DNA of 64,000 bases from Pseudoflavonifractor sp902362925 (GCA_902362925.1 CABIYL010000006.1); one strand, 5' to 3'; numbered from the stretch's first letter, positions 1 to 8,173 are shown. Numbers and translations are program-made. Notes: generated by a model not told the origin, from the letters alone.

Positions 1-837
1 ATAGTCCACCTTGGGCAGCTTGCCCTTCTGGACCTCGTCCCGGGCCATGATCTCGCCGTTGCGGTAGCGCATGACCTCCACGTTGACGCCCTCATAGTTG
101 GAGTTGGGGTAGCCGTAGTAGGTCCAGAGGAAGGCGCAGATCTTCATCTTGTCTCCGGCGGGAGCCAGGGTGGTCCAGCCGTCGGCGGTGACCCGGACAA
201 TCTCCTGGGGGCCCAGCTCGTAGGCGTCGTGATAGCCCAGCTTGTGGTAGGCGAAGGACTCGAAGGACACGCAGCAGCCGGTCTCGCTCTGGCCGATAAG
301 CACGGGCAGGCGGCCCATCCGGTCACGGGCGGCGATGATGCCGTCCTGGTCCAGCAGGAGGATGGTGGCGGAGCCGTCAATCTCCTCCTGGGCGTGGCGG
401 ATGCCGGAGACCAGGTCGTCCTTCTGGTTGATGAGGGCGGCCACCAACTCGGTGGAGTTGACTTTGCCCGAGCTCATGGCCATAAACTGGTGGCCGTGGT
501 CGGAGAAGTACCGCTCGATGAGCTCGTCGGCGTTGTTGATGATGCCCACGGTGGTGATGGCGTACAGGCCCAGGTGGGAACGCACCAGCAGGGGCTGGGG
601 GTCGGTGTCGCTGATGCAGCCGATGCCGGAGCAGCCGTGGAAGTCGGCGATGTCCTTGTCGAACTTGGTGCGGAAGGGGGTATTTTCGATGTTGTGGATC
701 TGCCGCTGGAAACCGTCCTTGGGGTCATAGACCGCCATGCCGCCCCGCTTGGTGCCCAGGTGGGAGTGGTAGTCAGTGCCGAAGAACAGGTCCATCACGC
801 AGTCCTGCTTTGAGATGGTGCCAAAGAAACCGCCCAT
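1..837 (-). CDS. PurF-like amidophosphoribosyltransferase homologue lacking the catalytic cysteine (partial, 3' end outside window)
   Basis: Seen: 279 codons from ATG at 837, 4 nt after the purC stop with GGAGAG inside the purC end; the gene runs off the left edge. It aligns by eye with the N-terminal Ntn-hydrolase (glutaminase) half of PurF, which makes phosphoribosylamine from PRPP and glutamine, the first step of purine synthesis. However, it begins MGGFFGTISK, where true PurF proteins expose a Cys before GxFG. The RYAT-like glutamine-binding loop reads GCISDTD and the HNGN-like segment reads TVGIINN. The PRPP-binding half lies outside the window. Known: clostridial genomes often carry such a second PurF-type protein in pur operons. 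Inference: it may use free ammonia or act as a regulator. The family call is firm; the activity is uncertain. Confidence 0.8.
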   Translation of the reverse strand, partial: MGGFFGTISKQDCVMDLFFGTDYHSHLGTKRGGMAVYDPKDGFQRQIHNIENTPFRTKFDKDIADFHGCSGIGCISDTDPQPLLVRSHLGLYAITTVGIINNADELIERYFSDHGHQFMAMSSGKVNSTELVAALINQKDDLVSGIRHAQEEIDGSATILLLDQDGIIAARDRMGRLPVLIGQSETGCCVSFESFAYHKLGYHDAYELGPQEIVRVTADGWTTLAPAGDKMKICAFLWTYYGYPNSNYEGVNVEVMRYRNGEIMARDEVQKGKLPKVDY

Positions 838-841
838 GGAT

Positions 842-1558
842 TTACTCTCCCATCAGACGGCGCATGACCTCTTCGTAGGCCTCCTCGGCGCCGCCCATAT
901 CCCGGCGGAAGCGGTCCTTGTCCAGCTTCTCGTGGGTCTTCTCGTCCCAGAGGCGGCAGGTGTCGGGGGAGATCTCGTCAGCCAGCACGATGGTGCCGTC
1001 AGCGGTCTTGCCGAACTCCAGCTTGAAGTCCACCAGGTCGATGCCGATCTCCTTCATGAAGCCCTTGAGCAGGTCGTTGACCATGAAGGTGTACTTCTCG
1101 ATGAGGGCGATCTCCTCCTTGGTGGCCAGCTTGAGGGCCAGGGCGTGGTAGGTGTTGAGCAGGGGGTCGCCCAGGTCGTCGTTCTTGTAGGAGAACTCGA
1201 TGGTGGGCTCGTCGAACACGATGCCCTCCTCCACGCCGTAGCGCTTGGCGAAGGAACCGGCGGAGATATTGCGGACAATGACCTCCAGGGGCACGATGGA
1301 GACCTTCTTCACGGCGGTCTCACGGTCGCTCAGCTCCTCCACATAGTGGGTGGGCACGCCCTTCTCCTCCAGGCGGCGCATCAGGTTGTTGGTCATGCGG
1401 TTGTTGATGGCGCCCTTGCCGGTGATGGTGCCCTTCTTCAGGCCGTTGAAGGCGGTGGCGTCGTCCTTGTAGGACACGATGACCACCTGGGGGTCGTCAG
1501 TGGCGTAAACCTTCTTGGCCTTGCCCTCGTACAGCTGCTCGCGCTTCTCGTAACTCAT
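842..1558 (-). CDS. purC: Phosphoribosylaminoimidazole-succinocarboxamide synthase (SAICAR synthetase)
   Basis: Cytosolic enzyme joining CAIR and aspartate with ATP to give SAICAR in de novo purine synthesis. The 238-aa length is typical for the short bacterial PurC. Visible family features are the N-terminal YEGKAKKVY phosphate-binding segment, GKGAINNRMTNNL, the VIVRNISAGSFAKRYG stretch near residue 95, DFKLEFG, and LADEISPDTCRLWD near the C-terminus. ATG at 1558 follows an AGGAG with 9-nt spacing. It lies 57 nt downstream of purE and 4 nt before the PurF-like gene, so the three form one leftward operon. Confidence 0.97.
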   Translation of the reverse strand: MSYEKREQLYEGKAKKVYATDDPQVVIVSYKDDATAFNGLKKGTITGKGAINNRMTNNLMRRLEEKGVPTHYVEELSDRETAVKKVSIVPLEVIVRNISAGSFAKRYGVEEGIVFDEPTIEFSYKNDDLGDPLLNTYHALALKLATKEEIALIEKYTFMVNDLLKGFMKEIGIDLVDFKLEFGKTADGTIVLADEISPDTCRLWDEKTHEKLDKDRFRRDMGGAEEAYEEVMRRLMGE

Positions 1559-1615
1559 GTTAAACCGCTCCTGTCTATCTGAATTGATTTATTTTAAATT
1601 GTAGGAAAGGGGAAC

Positions 1616-2110
1616 TCAAAAGGTCTCGGTCTGGAGCTTGCGGTCCTTCTCGGCCACCTCGTCGGCCATGGCGGCCTTGAAGTCCTTCAGGGCGGCGGCC
1701 AGGGAGGCATCGGAGAGGGCCAGCATCTGGGCGGCCAGGATGGCGGCGTTGTCGGAGCCGTCCACGGCCACGCAGGCCACGGGGATGCCCTTGGGCATCT
1801 GGACCATGGACAGCAGGCTGTCCAGACCACCCATCATGGAGGTCTTGATGGGCACGCCGATGACGGGGAGGGTGGTGTAGGCGGCCAGGACGCCGGCCAG
1901 GTGGGCGGCCTTGCCCGCGGCGGCGATGATGACGCCGAAGCCGTTCTCCTCAGCGTGGGAAGCGAAGTCCTCAGCGGCGGCGGGGGTACGGTGGGCGGAG
2001 ATGACGCGCACCTCGCAGGGGATGCCGAAGCTCTTGAGACGCTTCACGCAGGGGCGCATGGTCTCCAGGTCGGAGTCGGAACCCATGATAACTGCAACTT
2101 TCTTGCTCAT
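1616..2110 (-). CDS. purE: 5-(carboxyamino)imidazole ribonucleotide mutase
   Basis: Class I PurE converts N5-CAIR to CAIR. The 164-aa protein opens MSKKVAVIMGSDSDLETM, the family signature with the phosphate-contacting SDSD loop. It continues with SAHRTP near residue 40 and the AAGKAAHLAGV, LPVIGVP and GGLDSLLSMVQMPKGIPVA segments of the octameric mutase. An upstream in-frame ATG at 2122 exists, but GGAGG lies 6 nt before the ATG at 2110, so the shorter start is chosen. It is the first gene of the purE-purC-purF-like operon, with a terminator-bearing leader ahead of it. Confidence 0.97.
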   Translation of the reverse strand: MSKKVAVIMGSDSDLETMRPCVKRLKSFGIPCEVRVISAHRTPAAAEDFASHAEENGFGVIIAAAGKAAHLAGVLAAYTTLPVIGVPIKTSMMGGLDSLLSMVQMPKGIPVACVAVDGSDNAAILAAQMLALSDASLAAALKDFKAAMADEVAEKDRKLQTETF

Positions 2111-2144
2111 AACGACCTCCATGATACAAAAAATTTCAGCTCTG

Positions 2145-2186
2145 CGAAAAATAAATCAGGTCATCCTTTATTATGGATGACCTGAT
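2145..2186 (-). terminator. Intrinsic terminator/attenuator in the purE leader
   Basis: A perfect 12-bp stem (2155-2166 with 2175-2186, 8-nt loop) reads on the minus strand as ATCAGGTCATCC paired with GGATGACCTGAT, followed by TTATTTTT. It lies after the purE promoter and only about 35 nt before the purE start codon, so it cannot terminate an upstream gene from this operon. Premature termination of the purE transcript (attenuation) is the natural reading. Confidence 0.8.
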
Positions 2187-2298
2187 AAAGTTCAGCAGTC
2201 TGATCCGGGTGCATTGGGGCCGTTGAGAATGACGGTCAGGCAGGTAATGTGTCCTCCGTTCAGCAACGCAAGCACCCCTCTTAGTACCAAGAATAAAT
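2187..2298 (-). ncRNA. Structured purE leader, candidate cis-regulatory RNA of unknown class
   Basis: On the minus strand about 110 nt lie between the promoter and the terminator. GGGGTGC near 2273-2279 can pair with GCACCC near 2206-2211. Inside this a CCGT/ACGG hairpin with an 8-nt loop and several CTGA/TCAG alternatives are possible. The 3' part (CAGACTGCTGAAC and the following TTTATCAGG) could compete with the terminator. I could not match it to the purine, PRPP, ZTP, THF or TPP riboswitch consensus. Nothing else is visible between the glycosyltransferase stop and purE. Confidence 0.4.
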
Positions 2299-2300
2299 AC

Positions 2301-2329
2301 AATATATCGTATTGCGCCCTGGTTTACAA
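2301..2329 (-). promoter_or_regulatory. Sigma-A promoter of the purE operon
   Basis: Minus-strand -35 TTGTAA (2324-2329), 17-nt spacer, -10 TATATT (2301-2306). It predicts a start near 2295 and a leader of about 185 nt before purE. Confidence 0.65.
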
Positions 2330-2426
2330 GGGTTCCGACCCATTTTCGTAGGTTTGGACAAGAAAGGACAAATGTATACAATAGACAGTTGACCATTTTT
2401 GACAGAGTGCAAAAAGAATGGTCCCT

Positions 2427-3509
2427 TCAGCACAGCCCGATGGCGTCCAGAATGCGGCACACCTCGTCCGCCCGCACGCTCCAGGCAGCGGCGGCGCCGT
2501 AGTCCCGGCGGCGGCATCTGGTCCAACTGCCCACCTCGGTCAAGGCGCTGGCGCAGAGCTGGGAGAACTCCCGTGCGGTGTGGGCGCCGTAGATTACGTC
2601 GGGGAAATGCTCAATCTGCCCGCTTCCAATCATGGAGACGATGGGATTTCCGGTGGACAGGTACTCATAGATGCGGCTGGGGATGATGTCGGTGGGCAGC
2701 TCCCGGTCGGAGAGCAGGTTCAGGCACACGTCGAACCGGCCCAGGTAGTCGGGCAGGTCCACCGGCGCCTTGGGACCCAGCAGGTGCACGTTGGGCAGGG
2801 CGGACAGCCTGCGCAGCTGGGCGCTGCCCTCAATCTTGCCCACCAGCACGAAGGAGCACCGGGGCAGCTCAGACGCGGCCCGCAACAGGGGGGACAGGTC
2901 CAAATCCCGCCGAACAGTGCCTGCCCAGCCCAGAATGGGCCTGGGGATGGAGGCCAAGTCACCGGGGAGCTCCACCTCCTGCCGGGCGAACATGGGAAAG
3001 TTGACGCCGTTGGGGAGGAGGGCGATGTTGTCGTTGCAGGGGGACAGGTGGTCGATAAGCCCCTGGGAGGCGGCGAAGATGACGTCGGCGGCCAGGGCCA
3101 GGTCGCTCTCCCACTCCAGGGGGAAGCCGGACCAGTACCGGTCGCAGTCATACACCAGCCCCCGGAAGGGCAGGCTGTCCAGCAGGTGGACCTGGTCAGG
3201 GCAGGTGGTCCAGAGAATGGGCTCCCGGAACCGGTGGCGGTCCATCTTGGCGGTGATAAAGCGGGCGGTTTTGTTCACGCCCCGTGAGAAGAGAAACCCG
3301 TGGCGCTCGTCCACCTGGAGAACAGGAGGCAGGGAATAGACCGTCAGACCGGGCCGTACTCTGCGGCCGCCGTCCCGTGCGCCTCTGCCTCTGGGAGAGG
3401 GAGGCTCAAAGAACAGGACTTCCGCGTCCCGCAGACGGGTCATCAGCTGCTGGGTCCGGGTGGGCACCGCCTGCCAGGGGGAGGGGGAAAGACAGATATA
3501 TTGCTTCAA
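2427..3509 (-). CDS. GT-B fold glycosyltransferase, surface polysaccharide type
   Basis: The 360-aa protein resembles GT4/GT1-like transferases. It has an N-terminal MKQYICLSPSPW strand and a YDCDRYW segment near residue 120. Mid-protein are ILGWAGTVRRDLDLSPL and FVLVGKIEG, the start of the nucleotide-sugar-binding domain. Near residue 290 comes PSRIYEYLSTGNPIVS, the usual GT-B E-x-x-S/A-x-G-x-P region. No signal peptide or membrane helix is visible, so it should be cytosolic. The gene lies 54 nt downstream of the glycosyltransferase-CsaB fusion in the same direction, which suggests a shared role in cell-wall or exopolysaccharide assembly. Acceptor and sugar cannot be read from the sequence. 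Confidence 0.8.
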   Translation of the reverse strand: MKQYICLSPSPWQAVPTRTQQLMTRLRDAEVLFFEPPSPRGRGARDGGRRVRPGLTVYSLPPVLQVDERHGFLFSRGVNKTARFITAKMDRHRFREPILWTTCPDQVHLLDSLPFRGLVYDCDRYWSGFPLEWESDLALAADVIFAASQGLIDHLSPCNDNIALLPNGVNFPMFARQEVELPGDLASIPRPILGWAGTVRRDLDLSPLLRAASELPRCSFVLVGKIEGSAQLRRLSALPNVHLLGPKAPVDLPDYLGRFDVCLNLLSDRELPTDIIPSRIYEYLSTGNPIVSMIGSGQIEHFPDVIYGAHTAREFSQLCASALTEVGSWTRCRRRDYGAAAAWSVRADEVCRILDAIGLC

Positions 3510-3563
3510 CCGAGAAAACCTCCCGAGGAGTAATAGAGGTAGGAATAGAACATGGGATGCAGC

Positions 3564-5795
3564 TTACTTTCCCAGCAGCTCCGCCGCCGTCTCGCTGTTG
3601 CGGCGCTCCACCTTCCGCAGCCGGTCCACGCCGCCGGACAGGAACTCCGTGTCTCCAATCCGGGCACAGGCGGCGTCGATGTGGGCGCACAGGCCCTCAT
3701 AGGTCAGGTCGGCCAGCTCGGTGTACAGGTCCTGACCGATGTAGGAGAGGAAGGAGCTGATTTTGGGGTCGTACACCACGCCCACCAGGGGCACGCCCTG
3801 ACCGGCGGAGAACACCAGCGCGTGGAGGCGCATGGACACCACCGCCTGCATCCGGGCAAAGAGGCCGATGGTGTGGTCACTGCTGCCGGTGGCGTGGATG
3901 ATGCGGTAGGGGGCCTTTTTGATATACATGGCCGCCTTCTGGGCAGCGCCCACGTCCAGCCGCCGCTCGATGGGCAGGAACACCGGCGTCATGCCGTACT
4001 TCTCCCACACATAGTCGGCCGCACGGCCGAAGATGGCGGCCTTCTCCTCAAAGCCGGGCCAGGGGCGGAGTGTAAAGCCGAAATACTTGCCGGAAGGGTC
4101 CAGACCCTCGCTCTCCAGCACGCCGTCGATGACCTCCGGTCCCGCGGCGGGGAGAATGACGGTGGGGTCGGCGGACAGGACAATCTTGGGGTTGGTGACC
4201 CCCATGGCCTCCAGCTCCACCTTGGAGTGGGTGTCCCGCAGGGTGATGGCGTCCACCCGCTTCTGCAGTACTCTGGCCGCCCGTTTCCGGTTGGAGGGGG
4301 AGTGGATGGGGCCGATGCCGCAGCCGTACATCATCACCTTGTTGCCCAGAATCTTGCCGGCGGAGATGGTGAAGAGGTAGAACCACAGGGAGCGGTGGCT
4401 GGTTACGTCCTGCATCAGGGAGCCGCCGCCGTTGATGTAGAGTCTGGTCTTGCCCATCCGCCAGAGGAACTTGGGGAAGGCAAAGGTGTAGATGGAGTTG
4501 ACCCGGTAGGTCAGCCGGGTCTCCGAGGGCTTGCGGGACAGAACCCACACGGGCAGGTCGGGGTCAATCTGCCGCAGCTCGGTGACAATGGCCTCCAGAA
4601 TGGCGTCATCGCCGGCGTTGCCTCTGCCGTAGGCGCCGCACACCAGGGCGCCGTCCCGCTTGCCGTGGTTTCGAGCCTTCCGGCGGAGAATGACGGAGTA
4701 AATCTCCAGCTGCCGCTGAAGGGTGCTCTCCAGGGAGTAGTCGTTCTTGCCCTTCTGATAGAGCCGCTGGCCCATGTGGGTGCGCATGGTCTCGTCGGAG
4801 GCCAGGGCGGTCAGATGCTTGGCCAGGGTTTCGTAGTCCCCGGCCTCAAAGAGCAGGCCGTTGACGCCGTGGTCGATGAGATAGGGCACGCCGCCCACCC
4901 GGCTGGCCACAGTGGGCAGTCCGGCACGGGCGCCCTCGGTGAGGGAGTAGGGGAAGGTCTCGGACAGGGAGGTGAGGGTGTTGATGTCCAATGCGCCGTA
5001 GAAGCTGTCCACGTCGGACACCCAACCGGCGAAGCACACGTCCTCCGCCACGCCTAGGTCTGCGGCCAGGGATTTGAGCTCGTTCATCTGCTCGCCGTCG
5101 CCGGCGATGAGCAGCCGCAGCTTGGGGCAGGACTGTCTGGCCTGGGCAAAGCCCCGAATCAGGGTGGGAATGTCCTTGACCGGGTTGAGACGGGCGGCGA
5201 TGCCCGCCACAACGCAGTCCTCCGGCCAGTTGGCGCCCACGCTCTTGAGATACTCGCTCCGGGTCATGGAGGGGGTGCGGGGGGTGAAGTCGATGCCGTT
5301 GTAGATGGTGAAGAGCTTGTCCGGGTCAAAGCCACGGGAGATGAGCAGGTCGGTCATGGCGTCGGACACGCCGATGCGGTAGTCCAGCAGCCGCAGGGCC
5401 AGGGTGTTGATGGTGCCGTAGGTAAGGCGGGAGATGGGACGGCCCATATAGTCCAGGCGGTAGTCCGAGTGGACGGTGGTGACCACGGGCAGTCCGGTGG
5501 CCTTGCGGAGCAGAGCGCCCATCATGTTGCCCCGGGCGCCGTGGCAGTGGATGATCTCGTATCCGCCCTCCCGAATCATATTCTTTAAGGTATGGAAGGT
5601 GCGGAAGATATTCCGGCCGGGCAGCACCACGGTGCTGATGCCCAGCTCCCGGGCCTCCTGGGAGAAGGGGCCTTCCATAAAGCAGACCATGGTGACGTCT
5701 ACGCCGGGCGTGCGGGACAGGTTCTGAAGGAGCATGTGGACATGGGTCTTGGCGCCGCCGCTGTCGCCGCCGGAAATAAGGTGAATAACCTTCAT
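3564..5795 (-). CDS. Fusion of GT4 glycosyltransferase and CsaB polysaccharide pyruvyl transferase
   Basis: One 743-aa frame with two enzymes. Residues 1 to about 370 form a GT4 glycosyltransferase: MKVIHLISGGDSGGAKTH, IHCHGARGN, YNGIDFTP, then a P-Y-S-L-T-E-G-A-R-A-G-L-P-T nucleotide-sugar site near 310. Residues about 380 to 743 match CsaB: ALVCGAYGRGNAGDDAIL, YINGGGSLMQDVTS, YGCGIGPI, TLRDTHSKVEL and SMRLHALVFSAGQGVPLVG. CsaB adds ketal pyruvate to secondary cell-wall polymers, the ligand for SLH-domain proteins. An SLH-type protein is encoded at 45156, consistent with this. GGAGG precedes ATG at 5795. The pyruvylation role follows from the family; the substrate of the GT half is unknown. 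Confidence 0.9.
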   Translation of the reverse strand: MKVIHLISGGDSGGAKTHVHMLLQNLSRTPGVDVTMVCFMEGPFSQEARELGISTVVLPGRNIFRTFHTLKNMIREGGYEIIHCHGARGNMMGALLRKATGLPVVTTVHSDYRLDYMGRPISRLTYGTINTLALRLLDYRIGVSDAMTDLLISRGFDPDKLFTIYNGIDFTPRTPSMTRSEYLKSVGANWPEDCVVAGIAARLNPVKDIPTLIRGFAQARQSCPKLRLLIAGDGEQMNELKSLAADLGVAEDVCFAGWVSDVDSFYGALDINTLTSLSETFPYSLTEGARAGLPTVASRVGGVPYLIDHGVNGLLFEAGDYETLAKHLTALASDETMRTHMGQRLYQKGKNDYSLESTLQRQLEIYSVILRRKARNHGKRDGALVCGAYGRGNAGDDAILEAIVTELRQIDPDLPVWVLSRKPSETRLTYRVNSIYTFAFPKFLWRMGKTRLYINGGGSLMQDVTSHRSLWFYLFTISAGKILGNKVMMYGCGIGPIHSPSNRKRAARVLQKRVDAITLRDTHSKVELEAMGVTNPKIVLSADPTVILPAAGPEVIDGVLESEGLDPSGKYFGFTLRPWPGFEEKAAIFGRAADYVWEKYGMTPVFLPIERRLDVGAAQKAAMYIKKAPYRIIHATGSSDHTIGLFARMQAVVSMRLHALVFSAGQGVPLVGVVYDPKISSFLSYIGQDLYTELADLTYEGLCAHIDAACARIGDTEFLSGGVDRLRKVERRNSETAAELLGK

Positions 5796-5867
5796 ATGTC
5801 TGGAGCCTCCAAAAAAGACTTGTTATCATGGGCAGGGATATGGTACAATATCCGCAGTGTCCCTTGT

Positions 5868-5895
5868 ATTGTACCATAATTATGTCAATTTACAA
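5868..5895 (-). promoter_or_regulatory. Promoter of the glycosyltransferase/csaB operon
   Basis: Minus strand -35 TTGTAA (5890-5895), 16-nt spacer, -10 TACAAT (5868-5873), 73 nt before the fusion-gene start and back-to-back with the DUF4330 gene. Confidence 0.6.
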
Positions 5896-5929
5896 GTTCC
5901 ATTGACAGCGCACACGGAGGTTTCTCAGA

Positions 5930-6469
5930 ATGAACGAAAAAAAAGGAAAAATCGTGGATGAAAAGGGCCGGCTGTTTGGCAAGATTAACGTGATTGACCT
6001 GATTGTCCTGGTTCTGATTGTTGTGGTGGCCGCCGTGGTGGCCCTCAAGTTCATGGGCAAGGACGCGGGGATTCCCGGCGAGAGCAGCACCACCCAGATT
6101 GAATATACCGTCAAGGTGCCCCTGGTGCAGGAGTCGGTCTATGAGGCGGTCAAGGCCCAGGTAGAGGCCGGCGGTGAGGGTGCCCAGCTGATGGCGGACG
6201 GCTCCATGCTGGATGCGTACGTACTGGAGGTCTCCTCTGAGCCCTATCTCATCCCTGTGGAGATGGAGGACGGCACTGTGGTGGCCAGCGAGCAGCCCGG
6301 CTATGTCAGCGTCAACTTCACCATCCGGGCCACCATCACCAACCCCATCACCCAGGCGGTTGGCACCCAGGAGGTCCGCATCGGCAAGACCCATATCGTC
6401 AAGACCAAGTCCTTTGAGCTGGTCAACGGCGTGATTCAGACCTGCGAGACCGTTGAGCCTGCGGCCTGA
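5930..6469 (+). CDS. DUF4330-type single-pass membrane protein
   Basis: The 179-aa protein has a short basic cytoplasmic N-terminus containing KGRLFGKINVIDL, one strong membrane helix at about residues 20-42 (LIVLVLIVVVAAVVALKF), and a soluble, probably extracytoplasmic beta-rich remainder. This matches the layout of DUF4330, a family of unknown function. GGAGG lies 8 nt before ATG at 5930. It is divergent from the csaB fusion and followed by a strong terminator, so it is probably monocistronic. Its place beside polysaccharide genes hints at an envelope role, but that is inference. Confidence 0.75.
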   Translation: MNEKKGKIVDEKGRLFGKINVIDLIVLVLIVVVAAVVALKFMGKDAGIPGESSTTQIEYTVKVPLVQESVYEAVKAQVEAGGEGAQLMADGSMLDAYVLEVSSEPYLIPVEMEDGTVVASEQPGYVSVNFTIRATITNPITQAVGTQEVRIGKTHIVKTKSFELVNGVIQTCETVEPAA

Positions 6470-6483
6470 CGCAAAACAATATA

Positions 6484-6510
6484 GGGCGGGGGAGACCCCG
6501 CCCTTTTTTC
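6484..6510 (+). terminator. Terminator after the DUF4330 gene
   Basis: GGGCGGGG/CCCCGCCC stem with a GAGA loop followed by TTTTTT. Confidence 0.9.
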
Positions 6511-6546
6511 TATCCGCATGGTGAGAATCAAAAAGGAGGATAACCT

Positions 6547-7110
6547 TTGCTGGATACACTGCTCAGCCTGGACGGAGCCGTTTTGCTCTGGATTCAGGAA
6601 TTTGTACGCTGTGAACTGCTCACTCCGCTGCTGTCCCTGTACACGCAGCTGGGCAACGCGGGCATTGTGTGGATTGTGCTGTCCGTGGTGATGCTCTGCT
6701 TCCGGAAAACCCGCAAGGCGGGTGCGCTGTCCCTGGTGGCCATGCTGTTTGGGCTGCTGTGCACCAATGTGGCGCTCAAGCACCTGGTGGCCCGGCCCCG
6801 TCCCTGGCTGACTGTGGAGGGACTCAACTTCCTGGTGGTGGAGAACGACCCCAACTCCTTCCCGTCGGGCCACACCTGCGCGGCCTTTGCCGCCGCAGGC
6901 GTCTGGTTCCGCACCCTGCCCAAGACCTGGATGCGGTGGACCGCGCTGGTGCTGGCGGTGCTCATGGGCTTCTCCCGGCTGTACGTGGGCGTCCATTTCC
7001 CCTCCGACGTGGTTGCGGGCTGCCTGGTGGGTCTGCTGTGCGCCTGGCTGGCTTGGCGTCTTTACCAGGCCATTGAAAAGCGCTGGGGCCCCATCCGCTG
7101 GCTGGAATAA
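6547..7110 (+). CDS. PAP2-family membrane phosphatase
   Basis: The 187-aa integral membrane protein carries all three parts of the phosphatidic acid phosphatase type 2 signature: KHLVARPRP, PSGH (FPSGHT, near residue 103), and SRLYVGVHFPSD. Members dephosphorylate lipid phosphates such as undecaprenyl diphosphate outside the membrane. The start is TTG at 6547, chosen because AAGGAGG lies 7 nt upstream and no ATG fits. It stands between two terminators and is a single-gene unit. A lipid-carrier recycling role is plausible next to polysaccharide genes, but the substrate is not shown. Confidence 0.88.
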   Translation: MLDTLLSLDGAVLLWIQEFVRCELLTPLLSLYTQLGNAGIVWIVLSVVMLCFRKTRKAGALSLVAMLFGLLCTNVALKHLVARPRPWLTVEGLNFLVVENDPNSFPSGHTCAAFAAAGVWFRTLPKTWMRWTALVLAVLMGFSRLYVGVHFPSDVVAGCLVGLLCAWLAWRLYQAIEKRWGPIRWLE

Positions 7111-7127
7111 AAGCAAATGCAAAAACA

Positions 7128-7167
7128 AAAAATGCCGTCAGGGCGCTGCCCTGGCGGCATTTTTGCT
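7128..7167. terminator. Bidirectional terminator between PAP2 and amidohydrolase genes
   Basis: AAAAATGCCGTCAGGGC pairs with GCCCTGGCGGCATTTTT around a GCT loop. A-rich and T-rich flanks let it serve both converging genes. Confidence 0.88.
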
Positions 7168-7174
7168 TTGCCTG

Positions 7175-8131
7175 TTACCGGATGGTCTTGTCGTAGGGGA
7201 GATGCATCAGGTCGGCCATGTTGGTATAGCCCACCTTGTCCAGAATCTCGGGCTGGTCGCCGAAGGCCTTGATGAGCTCGGCCACGGAGTAGTGGAAGGA
7301 GCCGAAGGGCACGTCGGTGCCGAAGAGCACCTTGTCCTCGCCCAGCAGCTCCACAGCCTTCCGCATCAGCGCGGCGGAGCACATGGAGGTGTCGGTCCAC
7401 ACGTTGTCCAGGTCCTTGACGCCCTCGTAGAGCACCTCGCAGCAGGAGGCGGAGTGGGCCACGATGATCTTGGTGTTGGTCCACTTGTGGCAGAAGGGCA
7501 CCACGGCGGTCTGGAAGTCGGAGAACATGGGATTGGACTCCTTGCTGCGGGGGTCATCGTCGGTGTAGTAGGCGTTGGCACCGCAGTGGGTGAGGACGGG
7601 CAGGTCCGCATCGGTAAACACGCGGACGGCGGCCTCGATGCGGGGGTCGTCCAGGGGCACATTCTGGATGGTGGGGTGGAGCTTGAGGCCCTTGGCGCCC
7701 CGGGCGATGTCTCTGCGGAGCTTTTCACACATGTCGGCGATGTCCATGTCCAGCACGCAGGTGGTGAAGGGGATGATGCGGTCCTCCAGCTTGGAGGCGG
7801 CCCAGTACTCCTCAAAGGTCTGGTTGGGCCAGATGGGAAGCATGACGGTGTACTTCACCTCGGGGTGGGCGTCCAGCTCACGAGTGAGGTTCTCCAGGGT
7901 CCACTCCCAGCAGCGGTACTGGCCGGACTTGATCAGCTTATAGACAAAGGGACCCACCTTTTCCGGATCACTCATGATCTCGGGCGGGAAGAGGGGAGAG
8001 GTGTAGCCGGAGCGCTCGCACTGGATGAAGGGGTCGTCATAGTCGCCCTTGTGGATGTTGGTCTTGAAGGTGATGTTTTTCCGCTCATGGAAAATGTCGC
8101 CGATATGGGCGTGAGAGTCAATGATACGCAT
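7175..8131 (-). CDS. Amidohydrolase-2 family metal-dependent hydrolase (copy 1)
   Basis: The 318-aa TIM-barrel protein of the ACMSD/amidohydrolase-2 type acts as a hydrolase or decarboxylase on small carboxylates, rings or amides. It begins MRIIDSHAHIGDIFH, giving the metal-binding HxH. It continues with GLKLHPTIQ near residue 155, LTHCGANAYY, IIVAHSASCCEVL and VLFGTDVPFGS with the final catalytic Asp. It is about the same length as its upstream neighbour and shares its N-terminal DSHAH-GDIF and GDYxDxF features, so the two are paralogues in tandem, 42 nt apart. The substrate is not predictable. The pair sits beside MFS and NCS1 carriers, suggesting uptake and breakdown of a ring or amide compound. 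Confidence 0.82.
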   Translation of the reverse strand: MRIIDSHAHIGDIFHERKNITFKTNIHKGDYDDPFIQCERSGYTSPLFPPEIMSDPEKVGPFVYKLIKSGQYRCWEWTLENLTRELDAHPEVKYTVMLPIWPNQTFEEYWAASKLEDRIIPFTTCVLDMDIADMCEKLRRDIARGAKGLKLHPTIQNVPLDDPRIEAAVRVFTDADLPVLTHCGANAYYTDDDPRSKESNPMFSDFQTAVVPFCHKWTNTKIIVAHSASCCEVLYEGVKDLDNVWTDTSMCSAALMRKAVELLGEDKVLFGTDVPFGSFHYSVAELIKAFGDQPEILDKVGYTNMADLMHLPYDKTIR

Positions 8132-8173
8132 AAACAGGAGCTCCCCCTTTGTTATATTTTTGGGCCGGATAGC

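Noticed and set aside
2187..2298. TPP riboswitch in the purE leader
   Set aside because: GGGGTGC, GCTGA and ACCCGGATCAG look suggestive, but the CTGAGA box, the GAACCTGATCTGG-type core and the proper closing stem are missing or in the wrong order, and the gene is purE.
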